Origin: Trinickia violacea
GTDB lineage: Bacteria; Pseudomonadota; Gammaproteobacteria; Burkholderiales; Burkholderiaceae
Direction: 5' to 3'
Length of the DNA stretch: 64,000 bases
NCBI RefSeq assembly: GCF_005280735.1
Contig: NZ_CP040078.1
Location: 3,631,251-3,695,250, forward strand
Shown here: positions 35,936 through 44,591 of the stretch, one piece after another
Position numbering within the stretch: position 1 is the stretch's first letter
Layout: the number at the start of each line of letters is the position of its first letter
The notes under the pieces: model-generated
What the model was told of the DNA's origin: nothing
Seen by the model: the letters and a program-made list of their open reading frames with translations, nothing else
Database searches by the model: none
Made by a program: the position numbers and the translations under genes

Positions 35936-36367
35936 CTAGTCCGCTTTGTCTACTTTCTTTGCGCGCGTGGCCGCAGGCGCGGTCTTCTTCGGCGCGTTCT
36001 TCTTCAGATGGGTGTGGTTGTATTCGATGGCGGCACGCACGAGATTCTCGAGCGCGCGCTCATTGATCTTGTCGCCCTCGAAGAGGTCGATGGCTCGCCT
36101 CGCATTGCCTTCGAGGCCGGCGTTGAAAAGACTGTCAGGATCCGGCAGGCTCGCCCCATACATAAAGGTCAGCTTCACCTTCCCTTTGTGGGCGTCGGCG
36201 ACTGCGATGATGCCGTCGCGCTCCCATACCGGGCTTCCCATCCACTTCCACTCCTCGATGATTGCCGGGTCGGCAGCAAGGATGGTCTTGCGAAGGCTGG
36301 CGAAGGTCTTGCCGCGCCAGTCCGTGATGCCTGCGATCAGCTCGTCGATACGTTCCGATGGATTCAT
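35936..36367 (-). CDS. DUF1801 (YdhG-like) domain protein
   Basis: 143 residues. The DUF1801 core is recognisable: IDELIAGITDWRGKTFASLRKTILAADPAIIEEWKWMGSPVWERDGIIAVADAHKGKVKLTFMYGASLPDP. The C-terminus is a Lys/Ala-rich tail (KKNAPKKTAPAATRAKK) typical of proteins that touch nucleic acid or are simply disordered. GGAGA precedes the start. The family is structurally known but without a defined function. It lies downstream of the MotB-like gene on the same strand, but its own ribosome site and the 156-bp gap argue against a strict operon. Confidence 0.8.
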   Translation of the reverse strand: MNPSERIDELIAGITDWRGKTFASLRKTILAADPAIIEEWKWMGSPVWERDGIIAVADAHKGKVKLTFMYGASLPDPDSLFNAGLEGNARRAIDLFEGDKINERALENLVRAAIEYNHTHLKKNAPKKTAPAATRAKKVDKAD

Positions 36368-36523
36368 AGGGTCTCCATGCCTCGAATTCGGGTCCCCTTG
36401 TGGGCGACCGCGATGGACCGAAGTATAAGCACGGAGAGCGTGGAAGAGTAAAGCGGAGGGGTAAAGCGGCGCGGGGCCCCTCGTCGCGGGAGACCCCGGC
36501 CATGTGGAGCGCGGTGGGCAGCC

Positions 36524-37216
36524 TTAGTACTGAACCAGGATCGTCACGCGCCGATTCGCTGCGCGCGCCGCCTCATCGTCGCCGATGACGAGCGGGATCG
36601 TGTCGGCCCGGCCGATCGCCGCGAGCCTGTGCGGCTCGATCCCCTTGTCGACGAGAAACCGCACCACCGCTCCCGCGCGCGCCGACGACAGCTCCCAGTT
36701 GGATTCGTACTTCTCGGTGGCGATGGGCACGTTGTCGGAATGGCCTTCTACAAGGATATTGCTCGACGAATAGTGCTTGAGCACCGTCGCCACCTGGCTC
36801 AGCACGTCCATCGAATCCGGCAGCAGGTGCGCGTCGCCCGAATGAAACAGGACCTTCGCGTCGATGCCGATCTCGACGCCCTGCGCGTTCTCGCTCAGCG
36901 TCAATTGCTTTTGATCGCGAAGCGCGCCGAGCAGCGACAACAGTGCTTTCTTCGCCGCTTCTTTCTTGCCGCTTGCCGGGTCCGCATTCTCGACGCTCTT
37001 TGCCACCTTGACGATACGCTGCGTTTCGACCGTCGTCTCGAGCTGACGATACTTGGCCAGTTCCAGCGCATAGAGTGCGAGGAACAGCACCATCAGCGTC
37101 GTAATCAGATCCGAATACGAAATGAGCCAGCGCTCGGTGCCGCCTGCGGTGCCTTCGTCTTGATGCAAATCGTCCTTCTCGGACGCGAGGCGCCTGATAT
37201 CGGTTCGGGCGTTCAT
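36524..37216 (-). CDS. MotB-like stator protein with OmpA peptidoglycan-binding domain
   Basis: 230 residues. A short cytoplasmic tail leads to one membrane helix with the ion-binding aspartate, Asp36 in SYSDLITTLMVLFLALYAL, equivalent to Asp32 of E. coli MotB. A linker of about 60 residues precedes an OmpA_C domain: GVEIGIDAKVLFHSGDAHLLPDS, VEGHSDNVPI, YESNWELSSARAGAVVRFL and the closing AARAANRRVTILVQY. It anchors a MotA/MotB ion channel to peptidoglycan. It is shorter than flagellar MotB (about 300). Third gene of an operon with MotA-like and CNB/FliG-like genes. Not next to flagellar genes here. Confidence 0.85.
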   Translation of the reverse strand: MNARTDIRRLASEKDDLHQDEGTAGGTERWLISYSDLITTLMVLFLALYALELAKYRQLETTVETQRIVKVAKSVENADPASGKKEAAKKALLSLLGALRDQKQLTLSENAQGVEIGIDAKVLFHSGDAHLLPDSMDVLSQVATVLKHYSSSNILVEGHSDNVPIATEKYESNWELSSARAGAVVRFLVDKGIEPHRLAAIGRADTIPLVIGDDEAARAANRRVTILVQY

Positions 37217-37263
37217 CTTTCAGGGTTTCCTGTTCCAGCGCGGCATCGGTTTTCGCTTTTCGC

Positions 37264-38028
37264 TTACGCGAGCACTTCCTTCGACCGTTGACGCACGTCG
37301 CCGGTCAGACGCGTTTCGATGGTTTGCGGAGACTCCCTGCGAGAGATGGCGAGAAAGCCGTCGAGATAGAGTTTTTGCAGACGCAATTCGCTATCCACCT
37401 GCGCCTTGATCTTCCCGTACAGCGGCAAGAACATCAGGTTCGCAAAGCCGAGCCCGTACAGCGTCGTGACGAACGCCACCGCAATCCCTTGCCCGAGTTG
37501 CGAGGGCTCGAGAATGTGCCCCGTCACTTGGATCAGACCCAGCACCGAGCCCAGGATGCCGAACGTCGGCGCGTAGCCGCCCGCTTGCATCCAAATCCGC
37601 GCGGCCGCCATGTGATTGCGCTCGTAGGCTTCGACTTCGCGCTGCAGCGCGTCTTCGAGCACCGCCGTCGATACGCCGTTTGCCAGCAGCTCCAAGCCTC
37701 TTCTCGCAAACGGATCGATGCCTTTGACGTCCATGCCCTCGAACGCGAGCATGCCGTTCAGCTTCGCGTGGTCGCCCCATTCGAGCAGCCTGGCCAAGCT
37801 GTCCTGATCGACCGCCTTCGCCTTCCTGAACGCGAGGCCGATCTGCCTGACGCCGTCGAAGAACCGCGCCCAGGTGTTCTGAATCATGACCGCGCCGATC
37901 GTGCCGCCGAGCACGATCACGAACGCTTCGAGCTGAAACAGCGTAGCGAAGCGCCCGCCTTCGAGCGAAAAGCCGAAGACGATCGCCGTCACGCCCAGCA
38001 AGGCGCCGCATAGCGTCAGGATGTCCAT
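37264..38028 (-). CDS. MotA-like stator protein
   Basis: 254 residues, the length of PomA/MotC-type stators. Four helices: 1-20, 34-52, 153-172 and 181-203, with a large cytoplasmic loop between helices 2 and 3. The conserved proline is Pro154 in GYAPTFGILGSVLGLIQVTGHI, and helix 4 reads LGQGIAVAFVTTLYGLGFANLMFLPLYGKIK, diagnostic of MotA. With the MotB-like protein it should form the ion-driven stator. Its start follows the upstream CNB gene by one base, and an AAGGA site lies in the end of that gene, so they are coupled. Confidence 0.87.
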   Translation of the reverse strand: MDILTLCGALLGVTAIVFGFSLEGGRFATLFQLEAFVIVLGGTIGAVMIQNTWARFFDGVRQIGLAFRKAKAVDQDSLARLLEWGDHAKLNGMLAFEGMDVKGIDPFARRGLELLANGVSTAVLEDALQREVEAYERNHMAAARIWMQAGGYAPTFGILGSVLGLIQVTGHILEPSQLGQGIAVAFVTTLYGLGFANLMFLPLYGKIKAQVDSELRLQKLYLDGFLAISRRESPQTIETRLTGDVRQRSKEVLA

Positions 38029-38029
38029 G

Positions 38030-39271
38030 TCATTCCTTGAAGGCAGGCAGCGCCGACGAATTGACCGCGGCGGACTTGATCGCCTTCACCGTCTCCATGA
38101 ACCGCTGCTCGATATCCTGCACTTCGATCGGATCGATCTTGATGTCGCGACGCATGATCCACGAGACTTCTTTCTTGCGCGCTTCGGTCATGACGGAGAG
38201 CAGCCGCTCGGAGATCGGCTCGTCCGCAATCGACGCCAGCAGCTTCGCGAGATCGTAGGTATCGAAGGCGCTGACCGCATCGAACAGCGCGCGCTCGTCG
38301 ACGAACTCGAGGTCGCTGAGCGACTCCAGTTCCGTGACCGCGCGGCGGCTGCGCCGCGAAAAGTACGAGACACCCTTCTCTTCGACGTAGTTCAGCACGC
38401 TCGATTTGCGGAACGCGAAGATGTCCTCGGCGATCTCGCCATGAGACAGCTTGTTGAGAATCACCTTCTTTTCCACGCCGATCAGCGCTTCGAGATCGGA
38501 TAGCTCGATCAATTCGAGCTCGCTGGAGATCGCGAGATCGAGATCCTGATCGGCCACTTGCTGCGCGCGATCGGTGATCCGCACGGGATCGAACGTGACG
38601 AGCTGGCGGTTGAGCGCGCTCGCGCTATCGTCGGCGGACTGCGAGGCCGCCGCCTTGCCGAGGTACTCCGTGCGTCCGTGCTCCATCGAGATCAGATTGA
38701 GCTTCTCCATGCGGCGGAGCATCGCCATCACGTGCAGGCGCGAATGGCCGGCAATCGCGCGGCACTTCTTGACGACTTCGCCGAGCGGCACCGACGCCTC
38801 TTCCTGGCGTGCGCGTCCGAGACGCTCTTCACGGTACTCCGCGCCCGCCATCAAGGACAGCACATGCGCATACGACAGCACGCCGGGAAGAAACTCGGCA
38901 TGCGTGTAGGTCGCGAGCAGATCGTCCTTCTTCTTGATGCGGCGAATCATCGTTCGCATCATGTGACGCAGCAGCGGCGACACCCTTTCCAATTCTTCCT
39001 CGACCACGCTCACGTCGATGACGCTCAACTGGCAGAACGACAGCGCCTTGGCCGTGGACGTGCGCGGCTCCTGCGGCAGCAGCGCCGCCTCGCCGAAGAA
39101 CTCGCCTTTGCCGAGTGTCGCCAGCACCACCTTCTTTTCGTCGCAACGCGTGGAGATTTCGACTTTGCCGTCCGCGATCACGTAGATCACCGGCTTGCCT
39201 GCGTAACCTTCGGAATAGATGACTTCGCCCGGAGCCGCCGTGCGCGACCATGACGAGTTTTGCTGCTTCAC
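38030..39271 (-). CDS. Cyclic-nucleotide-binding protein fused to FliG-like C-terminal repeats
   Basis: 413 residues; GTG start with an AGGGGA site seven bases upstream. Residues 12-85 are a CNB domain with the phosphate-binding cassette GEFFGEAALLPQEPRTSTAKA, keeping the Glu (61) and Arg (70) that hold cyclic nucleotides. Residues 160-205 look like a Crp-type winged helix (VPLGEVVKKCRAIAGHSRLHVMAMLRRMEKLNLIS). The C-terminal half has two FliG-like helical repeats, about 248-305 and 322-398; the second, with DERALFDAVSAFDTYDLAKLL and DPIEVQDIEQRFMETVKAI, aligns by eye with the FliG C-terminal torque domain. Coupled to the MotA- and MotB-like genes, it may link a nucleotide signal to a stator. 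The FliG likeness needs a profile search. Confidence 0.75.
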   Translation of the reverse strand: MKQQNSSWSRTAAPGEVIYSEGYAGKPVIYVIADGKVEISTRCDEKKVVLATLGKGEFFGEAALLPQEPRTSTAKALSFCQLSVIDVSVVEEELERVSPLLRHMMRTMIRRIKKKDDLLATYTHAEFLPGVLSYAHVLSLMAGAEYREERLGRARQEEASVPLGEVVKKCRAIAGHSRLHVMAMLRRMEKLNLISMEHGRTEYLGKAAASQSADDSASALNRQLVTFDPVRITDRAQQVADQDLDLAISSELELIELSDLEALIGVEKKVILNKLSHGEIAEDIFAFRKSSVLNYVEEKGVSYFSRRSRRAVTELESLSDLEFVDERALFDAVSAFDTYDLAKLLASIADEPISERLLSVMTEARKKEVSWIMRRDIKIDPIEVQDIEQRFMETVKAIKSAAVNSSALPAFKE

Positions 39272-39373
39272 GATGTTCCCCTGCGGATATTGTTATGTGC
39301 CGTTCGGCACCGTGCGGACCCGCTTACCGTCGCTACCGGTTCTCACGCGCGGTGTCCTCAGTCACTACTTGGG

Positions 39374-39400
39374 ATATCGACCTGACCCACGCAGACTTTA
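39374..39400 (-). promoter_or_regulatory. Sigma-28 (FliA)-type promoter upstream of the CNB-MotA-MotB operon
   Basis: On the minus strand TAAAGTCT, an 11-base spacer and GTCGATAT match the FliA consensus TAAAGTTT-N11-GCCGATAA at seven of eight and six of eight positions with exact spacing. It lies about 100 bp before the GTG start of the first gene. This suggests expression as a class III motility operon. Confidence 0.7.
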
Positions 39401-39500
39401 GCTTTTTGGCCGCCGTTCAAAGGGATGAAATCGCGCGCAAACGTTTGTCTTTTCAAACGCGAGCAATAGTCTGACGAAATATGTGGTTAATAGCAGCGCG

Positions 39501-41093
39501 TCAACTGTTCCGCGGCTGCGCCTCGAGAAAGCCCACTTTCACAGGCGGCACGAACCACGCGAGACACAGCCCGATCAACGCCGCCGCGGCGGCGACCGTC
39601 AGGCCCACGTGAATCGAATCCACCAGCGCGCCGCGCGCGGAGCTCATCATCGCGTCGCCGGCATGGCCCGCGCTCACGAGGCGGTTGATCAGCGCGGCCT
39701 GCTCCGCGCGATCGATGAGCAACTCGGGGCTCGCGAACGACTTGAACCACTGCGTCGCCTGATAGGAATCAAGCGAACGATGCACGCCCATCGTGTAGAG
39801 ATGACCCAGCAGCGCCCCCGTCATCACCGTACCCAGCATGCCGCCGAACGTGCGCAGCGATTGCAGCAGCGCCGTGGCGGCGCCGAGGTGATCGCGCGAG
39901 ACGATTTGCTGCGAACACACGGTCAGGCTCGTCCCCACGAGTCCGAGGCCGAGGCCACTCGCGCCCATGCACGACATCCACACGAGATGCGGCTCGTTGC
40001 CCTTCAACGCGATCACCGACAGGCTCGCTAATGCGGCAAGCGCAAAGCCGATGTACATGAGCGCGTTCGCGCGGCGGATGCGCGTGACCACCCGATTGTT
40101 CACGACGCTGCCGAGCGTCGTGCCGAGCAGGAGCGGCGTGATCAGCATGCCCGAATCGTGCGGCGACATCGAATACCCGCCTTGAAACAAGAGCGGCACG
40201 TAGAAGACCAGCGAGAACAGCGCAAAGCCGCCGAGCACCGACATCGCGAAGAGCGCGCCGAGCTTGCGGTCGAGCAGCATGTCGACGGGAATGATCGGGT
40301 AGCCCATGCGCTTTTCCCAGAAGAACAGCGTGAGCCCGCAAACCGCCACGATCGTGCCGAGCATCATCGTCACATTGTTCCAGCCTTGCTTGGGCAACAG
40401 CTCGATCGTGAGCTGCAGCGCGCCGAACGTCAGGGCCACGACGAACGCACCGACCCAGTCTAAGCGCAATCGCCCGCCCTCACGCGAATGACGAAGATGC
40501 GGTAAGAATCGGCGGACGAAGAAGAGCGCGACGATGCCCACCGGCACGTTGACGAAGAACACGAGCCGCCAGCCGCCGTATTGCGTGAGCATGCCGCCGA
40601 GCATCGGCCCGACCATGTTGGCAAGCGCGAACGCCGACGTGACGAACACGAGCCAGCGCAGGCGCAGTTTCGGATCGGGAAAGAGATCGGCGACGGTCGC
40701 GAACACGGTGCCGATCATGATGCCGCCGCCGATCCCCTGCAGGCCGCGCGCGAGCACGAGCTCGAGCATGTTGGTCGCCGTTCCGCACAGCACCGACGCG
40801 ACGGTGAAGACGATGATCGCGGCCAGCATGAACGGCTTGCGTCCGTAGAGGTCGCCCAGGCGCCCGAAAATCGGAATCGTGATGACCGACGCGAGCATAT
40901 AGGCGGTCGCGACCCACGCGTAGAGATCGAAGCCCTTGAGGTCGGCGACGATGCGCGGCAGCGCCGTGCCGACGATGGTTTGATCGAGCGCGATCAGCAT
41001 CGATACCGACGCCACGCCGAGCATGGCCAATATCGACTCGCGAAACGGCAGCAGTTGCCGGCCTTCCTCGTGAACATCGAAGCCAGTAGCCAT
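39501..41093 (-). CDS. MFS drug exporter, DHA2 (EmrB/QacA) family
   Basis: 530 residues with about 14 helices. Motif A reads GRLGDLYGRKPFM, motif D1 is DQTIVGTALPRIVADL, and motif C lies in FANMVGPMLGGML. It starts at the ATG with GGGAG upstream. The N-terminus has a short acidic cytosolic segment. It exports hydrophobic compounds across the inner membrane by proton antiport. A second DHA2 gene follows upstream with a 131-bp gap on the same strand; no EmrA-type adaptor or regulator is adjacent to either. Confidence 0.88.
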   Translation of the reverse strand: MATGFDVHEEGRQLLPFRESILAMLGVASVSMLIALDQTIVGTALPRIVADLKGFDLYAWVATAYMLASVITIPIFGRLGDLYGRKPFMLAAIIVFTVASVLCGTATNMLELVLARGLQGIGGGIMIGTVFATVADLFPDPKLRLRWLVFVTSAFALANMVGPMLGGMLTQYGGWRLVFFVNVPVGIVALFFVRRFLPHLRHSREGGRLRLDWVGAFVVALTFGALQLTIELLPKQGWNNVTMMLGTIVAVCGLTLFFWEKRMGYPIIPVDMLLDRKLGALFAMSVLGGFALFSLVFYVPLLFQGGYSMSPHDSGMLITPLLLGTTLGSVVNNRVVTRIRRANALMYIGFALAALASLSVIALKGNEPHLVWMSCMGASGLGLGLVGTSLTVCSQQIVSRDHLGAATALLQSLRTFGGMLGTVMTGALLGHLYTMGVHRSLDSYQATQWFKSFASPELLIDRAEQAALINRLVSAGHAGDAMMSSARGALVDSIHVGLTVAAAAALIGLCLAWFVPPVKVGFLEAQPRNS

Positions 41094-41224
41094 CACACGC
41101 TCCCAAGCGGTTCATTTCGCAGCCGTATACGAACCATCCCCCGCGAACGGATGCGCGAATGAATGCTTATCCTTATCGCGCGCCGCCTATTCGTTAACTG
41201 TTCACTCAAAAAACGCGCAAGACG

Positions 41225-42703
41225 CTAGACCGCTTCGGTCGTCGACACCCGCCGCGTGTGCTGCCCGAGGCGAACCGGCGGCACGAACAGCAAGGACACG
41301 ACCGCCGCCACGGCGATCACGAGCAAAGCCACAAACGTCTGATGAAGCGATTGATGCAGCACGAGCCGGATCGCCTGGTTCTCGACACGCGCCGCCGACG
41401 CGTCGAGAAGCTGGCGCAATTGATCGTTCGTGACCGCCGCCATGCCCTTCGCGTGGCTCAGCCCATAGTTGAGCACCGCACCGAAGATCGTAGCACCGAG
41501 CGTGCTGCCCAGATTGCGCGAGAAGAGGTTCGACGCCGTGGCGCTGCCGCGCTGCGACGGGCCGACGATTTCCTGGATCAGCACGAGACAGCAGACGCTC
41601 GTGGTGCCCATGCCGAGCCCCATCACGAGCGAACCGATGCCCGCGGTCACCGGCGAGCTGGAGGGGTCCAGCACGACGAACGGCAGCGCGCCGATCGGCA
41701 GGAACAGGCTGCCGCCAATCATGATGCGCCGCAGCCCGAAGCGATGGAACGTGCGCGCGGCGAGCGTCGACCCCGCGGGCCAGCCGAGCATCATCATCGT
41801 CAGCGCGAGGCCCGCGACGACCGGCGAGCGATGCAGCACGCCTTGCACGTACATCGGCAGAAACGTCGTGAGCCCCATCAACGCCATGCCGCAAAAGAGC
41901 GTCGAGGCGTTGCCGGCCGCGATCGGCCGGTGCGCCCACAGCGAGAACGAGATCATCGGCTCGGCCGCGCGCCGCTCCTGCCAGACGAACAGCACCGAGC
42001 ACACGGCGAACAGCGCGAACTCGAACTCCGTGCGCTCGGCGCCGGTGCTGATGTCGGTGAGCCCCATCATCAGCGCGCCGATCGCGATCGTGAAGAGCGC
42101 GGCGCCCCCGAGGTCGAGCGCACGCCGCTCGTGCCGCGCCTCTTCGTGCAGGTACGCCATGAATCCAAGCGCGGACGCAAGGCCGATCGGCACGTTGATC
42201 CAGAAGATCCACGCCCACGACAGGTCTTTGATGATGAGCCCGCCCGCCATCGGCCCGAGCACTGCCGAGATCGCCCACACGCTCGCGAGCCAGCCCTGCA
42301 CTTTGCCGCGCTCGTGCGCGGGATAGAGGTCGCCGACGATCGTGAGCGTGACCGGCTGGATGCAGCCCGCGCCGACGCCCTGGATCAGCCGGAACACGAT
42401 CATCGCGGGCATCGACCACGCGAAGCCCGCGAGCACCGAGCCGACCAGGAAGATCACGAGCCCCGCGAGCATGATGGGCTTGCGCCCGTATAAATCGGCG
42501 AGCTTGCCGAACATGACCGTCGTGGCGGTCTGCGCGAGCAGGAACGAAGCGAAGACCCAGCTGTAGAGACTGAGGCCGCCCAAGTCGGCCACGATTTGCG
42601 GCATGGCGGTGGAGACGATCGTCGCTTCGATGGCGACCATCGCGCTCGCGGCCATCACGGAAGCCACGACGAGCGGCCGGGAAGTTTGCGGTTTACCTGA
42701 CAT
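41225..42703 (-). CDS. MFS drug exporter, DHA2 family
   Basis: 492 residues, about 14 helices. Family motifs are AIEATIVSTAMPQIVADLGG, the loop GKLADLYGRKPIM and motif C in WAISAVLGPMAGGLI. The start at MSGKPQTSRPLVVASVMAASAMVAIEATIV places the first helix correctly; the longer open frame adds an Arg-rich stretch unlikely to be translated. It is not a close duplicate of the neighbouring DHA2 gene. Substrate unknown. Confidence 0.88.
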   Translation of the reverse strand: MSGKPQTSRPLVVASVMAASAMVAIEATIVSTAMPQIVADLGGLSLYSWVFASFLLAQTATTVMFGKLADLYGRKPIMLAGLVIFLVGSVLAGFAWSMPAMIVFRLIQGVGAGCIQPVTLTIVGDLYPAHERGKVQGWLASVWAISAVLGPMAGGLIIKDLSWAWIFWINVPIGLASALGFMAYLHEEARHERRALDLGGAALFTIAIGALMMGLTDISTGAERTEFEFALFAVCSVLFVWQERRAAEPMISFSLWAHRPIAAGNASTLFCGMALMGLTTFLPMYVQGVLHRSPVVAGLALTMMMLGWPAGSTLAARTFHRFGLRRIMIGGSLFLPIGALPFVVLDPSSSPVTAGIGSLVMGLGMGTTSVCCLVLIQEIVGPSQRGSATASNLFSRNLGSTLGATIFGAVLNYGLSHAKGMAAVTNDQLRQLLDASAARVENQAIRLVLHQSLHQTFVALLVIAVAAVVSLLFVPPVRLGQHTRRVSTTEAV

Positions 42704-42878
42704 GGCGTTCGCTCGGTTGGCGAATGGTTTGTGTGGGAATTCGACTGCGGAAGACGAATTATGAGCGCTTCGCGAAAGACGTGCTGAGGGTGCCCCAAGC
42801 GACTGACGAGGACGTAAAGCGGCAAATCCCGATAAGTGCAACAATCGACCTCGTCAGCGCGCTTGGCGAGGTCGCTTC

Positions 42879-43877
42879 ATGAAGACCGCATGGATTGCCG
42901 CGGCGCTCGTCGCGTGCGCCGCACTCGTGATCGGAACCACGGGAGGCGCGCACGCGCAGCCGCCGCCCTTCGACAGCTTCGCGGTGCCGGAAGACAGCGC
43001 GCCGCACGACGTCGCGCCGTCGCCCGACGGCACCGTCTGGTACACCGCGCAAGCGCAAGGCGTGCTCGGCCGGCTCGATCCGACGAGCGGCAAGATCGTG
43101 CAGGTGCCGCTCGGCAGCGGATCGGCGCCGCACGGCGTGATCGTCGGCCCCGATGGCGCGGCATGGGTCACCGACGGCGGCTTGAACGCCATCGTGCGCG
43201 TCGATGCGAAAACGCTTGCCGTCACGCGCTTTCCGCTGCCGCCGAACCGGCCCGGCGCGAACCTGAACACCGCCGTGTTCGATCAGCACGGGCATCTGTG
43301 GTTCACGGGGCAAAGCGGCATCTATGGCGAACTCGATCCGCAGCACGGCAACATGCGCGTCTTCGATGCGCCGCGCGGCCACGGACCGTATGGCATCTGC
43401 GTGACGCCGGACGGCAGCCTCTATTTCGCGTCGCTCGCGGGCAGCTATCTAGGCCACATCGATCCCGCCAGCGGCGCGGCGCAAGTGATCGAGCCGCCGA
43501 CGCCGAATCAAGGCGCGCGCCGCGCATGGGCCGATTCGAAGGGGCGCGTGTGGATCAGCGAGTGGAACGCGGGCAAGGTCGGCGTGTTCGATCCGGCGAC
43601 GCGCCAATGGCGCGAATGGCGTCTGCCGGGCAACGACCCGCATGCGTATGCGATCTTCGTCGATGCGCACGACATCGTCTGGTTGAGCGAATGGAGCGCG
43701 AACGCGCTCGTGCGCTTCGATCCGCAGCGCGAGCATTTCGATGTTTATCCGTTGCCGCGCCAGCATGCGAACGTGCGCCAGATGATGGGACGCACGGGCG
43801 AAGTCTGGCTTTCGGAATCGGGCACGGATCATCTGCTGCGCTACCGGTCCGGCGCGGCGGCTCCAAACGGCAATTGA
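42879..43877 (+). CDS. Exported Vgb-like beta-propeller protein
   Basis: 332 residues with a signal peptide (cleavage after GGAHAQ). Repeated units such as SAPHDVAPSPDGTVWYT, SAPHGVIVGPDGAAWVTDGG, HGPYGICVTPDGSLYFA and DPHAYAIFVDAHDIVWLSEWSAN define a seven-bladed propeller like virginiamycin B lyase (streptogramin lyase) and SMP-30-type proteins. True Vgb is cytoplasmic; export here suggests another substrate or a structural role. It is followed 15 bp later by the ABC ATPase on the same strand, so it probably belongs to the export cassette. Confidence 0.78.
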   Translation: MKTAWIAAALVACAALVIGTTGGAHAQPPPFDSFAVPEDSAPHDVAPSPDGTVWYTAQAQGVLGRLDPTSGKIVQVPLGSGSAPHGVIVGPDGAAWVTDGGLNAIVRVDAKTLAVTRFPLPPNRPGANLNTAVFDQHGHLWFTGQSGIYGELDPQHGNMRVFDAPRGHGPYGICVTPDGSLYFASLAGSYLGHIDPASGAAQVIEPPTPNQGARRAWADSKGRVWISEWNAGKVGVFDPATRQWREWRLPGNDPHAYAIFVDAHDIVWLSEWSANALVRFDPQREHFDVYPLPRQHANVRQMMGRTGEVWLSESGTDHLLRYRSGAAAPNGN

Positions 43878-43891
43878 CGACAAGCAAGGGC

Positions 43892-44590
43892 ATGCGACGA
43901 CCCATGATGCTGACGCTCGCCAACGTCTCGAAGCACTACGACGGCAAAACCCCGCGCAACGTGCTGCGCGACGTGAATCTCGAACTGCGCGCCGGAGAGT
44001 GCGTGGCCATCATGGGCGAATCCGGCGTCGGCAAGTCGACGCTGCTCAATCTCGCGGCCGGACTCGACCGGCCCGACGCGGGCCAGATCGTCTTCGACGG
44101 ACACGATCTCGCCACGCTCGACGACGACGCCGCCACCCTGCAGCGCCGCCAAAAAATGGGCTTCGTGTTCCAGGCCTTCCATGTGCTGCCTAATTTGAGC
44201 GCGGCGCAAAACATCGCATTGCCGCTGCTCTTGAACGGCATGCGCGCGAAAGAGGTGCCGGTGCGCGTGTCCTACGCGCTGCTCGCGGTGGGGCTCGGCG
44301 GACGCGAGCATGCGCTGCCGCGCGAGCTGTCGGGCGGCGAGCTGCAGCGCGTGGCGATCGCGCGTGCGCTCGTGCATCAGCCGCGGCTCGTCTTGGCCGA
44401 CGAGCCCACGGGCAATCTCGATCACGACACGGCGATGCGCATCCTCGAGCTTCTGCGCGAGCTCGCGCAAAAGAACGGCGCGGGCGTGCTGCTCGCGACG
44501 CACTCGGCGGCCGTGGCCGCTGCCGCCGATCGCGTGCTGCGGCTCACGCCCGACGGGCTCGAGCCGCTCGAGCCGCTTCTTGAGCAATAG
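43892..44590 (+). CDS. ABC transporter ATP-binding protein (LolD/MacB-type)
   Basis: 232 residues from the first ATG; ATGs four and five codons later (MLTLANVSKHYDGK) are equally good starts, since an AAGGG site lies just before the first one. Walker A is GESGVGKST, the signature is LSGGELQRVAIARALVHQP, Walker B is LVLADEPTGNLD and the switch His is LLATHSAAVA. The ADEPTGNLD form is typical of ATPases that drive FtsX-type permeases rather than importers. The permease follows one base after the stop. Confidence 0.9.
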   Translation: MRRPMMLTLANVSKHYDGKTPRNVLRDVNLELRAGECVAIMGESGVGKSTLLNLAAGLDRPDAGQIVFDGHDLATLDDDAATLQRRQKMGFVFQAFHVLPNLSAAQNIALPLLLNGMRAKEVPVRVSYALLAVGLGGREHALPRELSGGELQRVAIARALVHQPRLVLADEPTGNLDHDTAMRILELLRELAQKNGAGVLLATHSAAVAAAADRVLRLTPDGLEPLEPLLEQ

Positions 44591-44591
44591 C

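Noticed and set aside
36524..38028. Zorya anti-phage system, because of the ZorA/ZorB-like membrane pair.
   Set aside because: ZorA has a long cytoplasmic tail and Zorya includes ZorC/ZorD or ZorE; the MotA-like protein here ends soon after helix 4 and no nuclease or helicase gene is adjacent.
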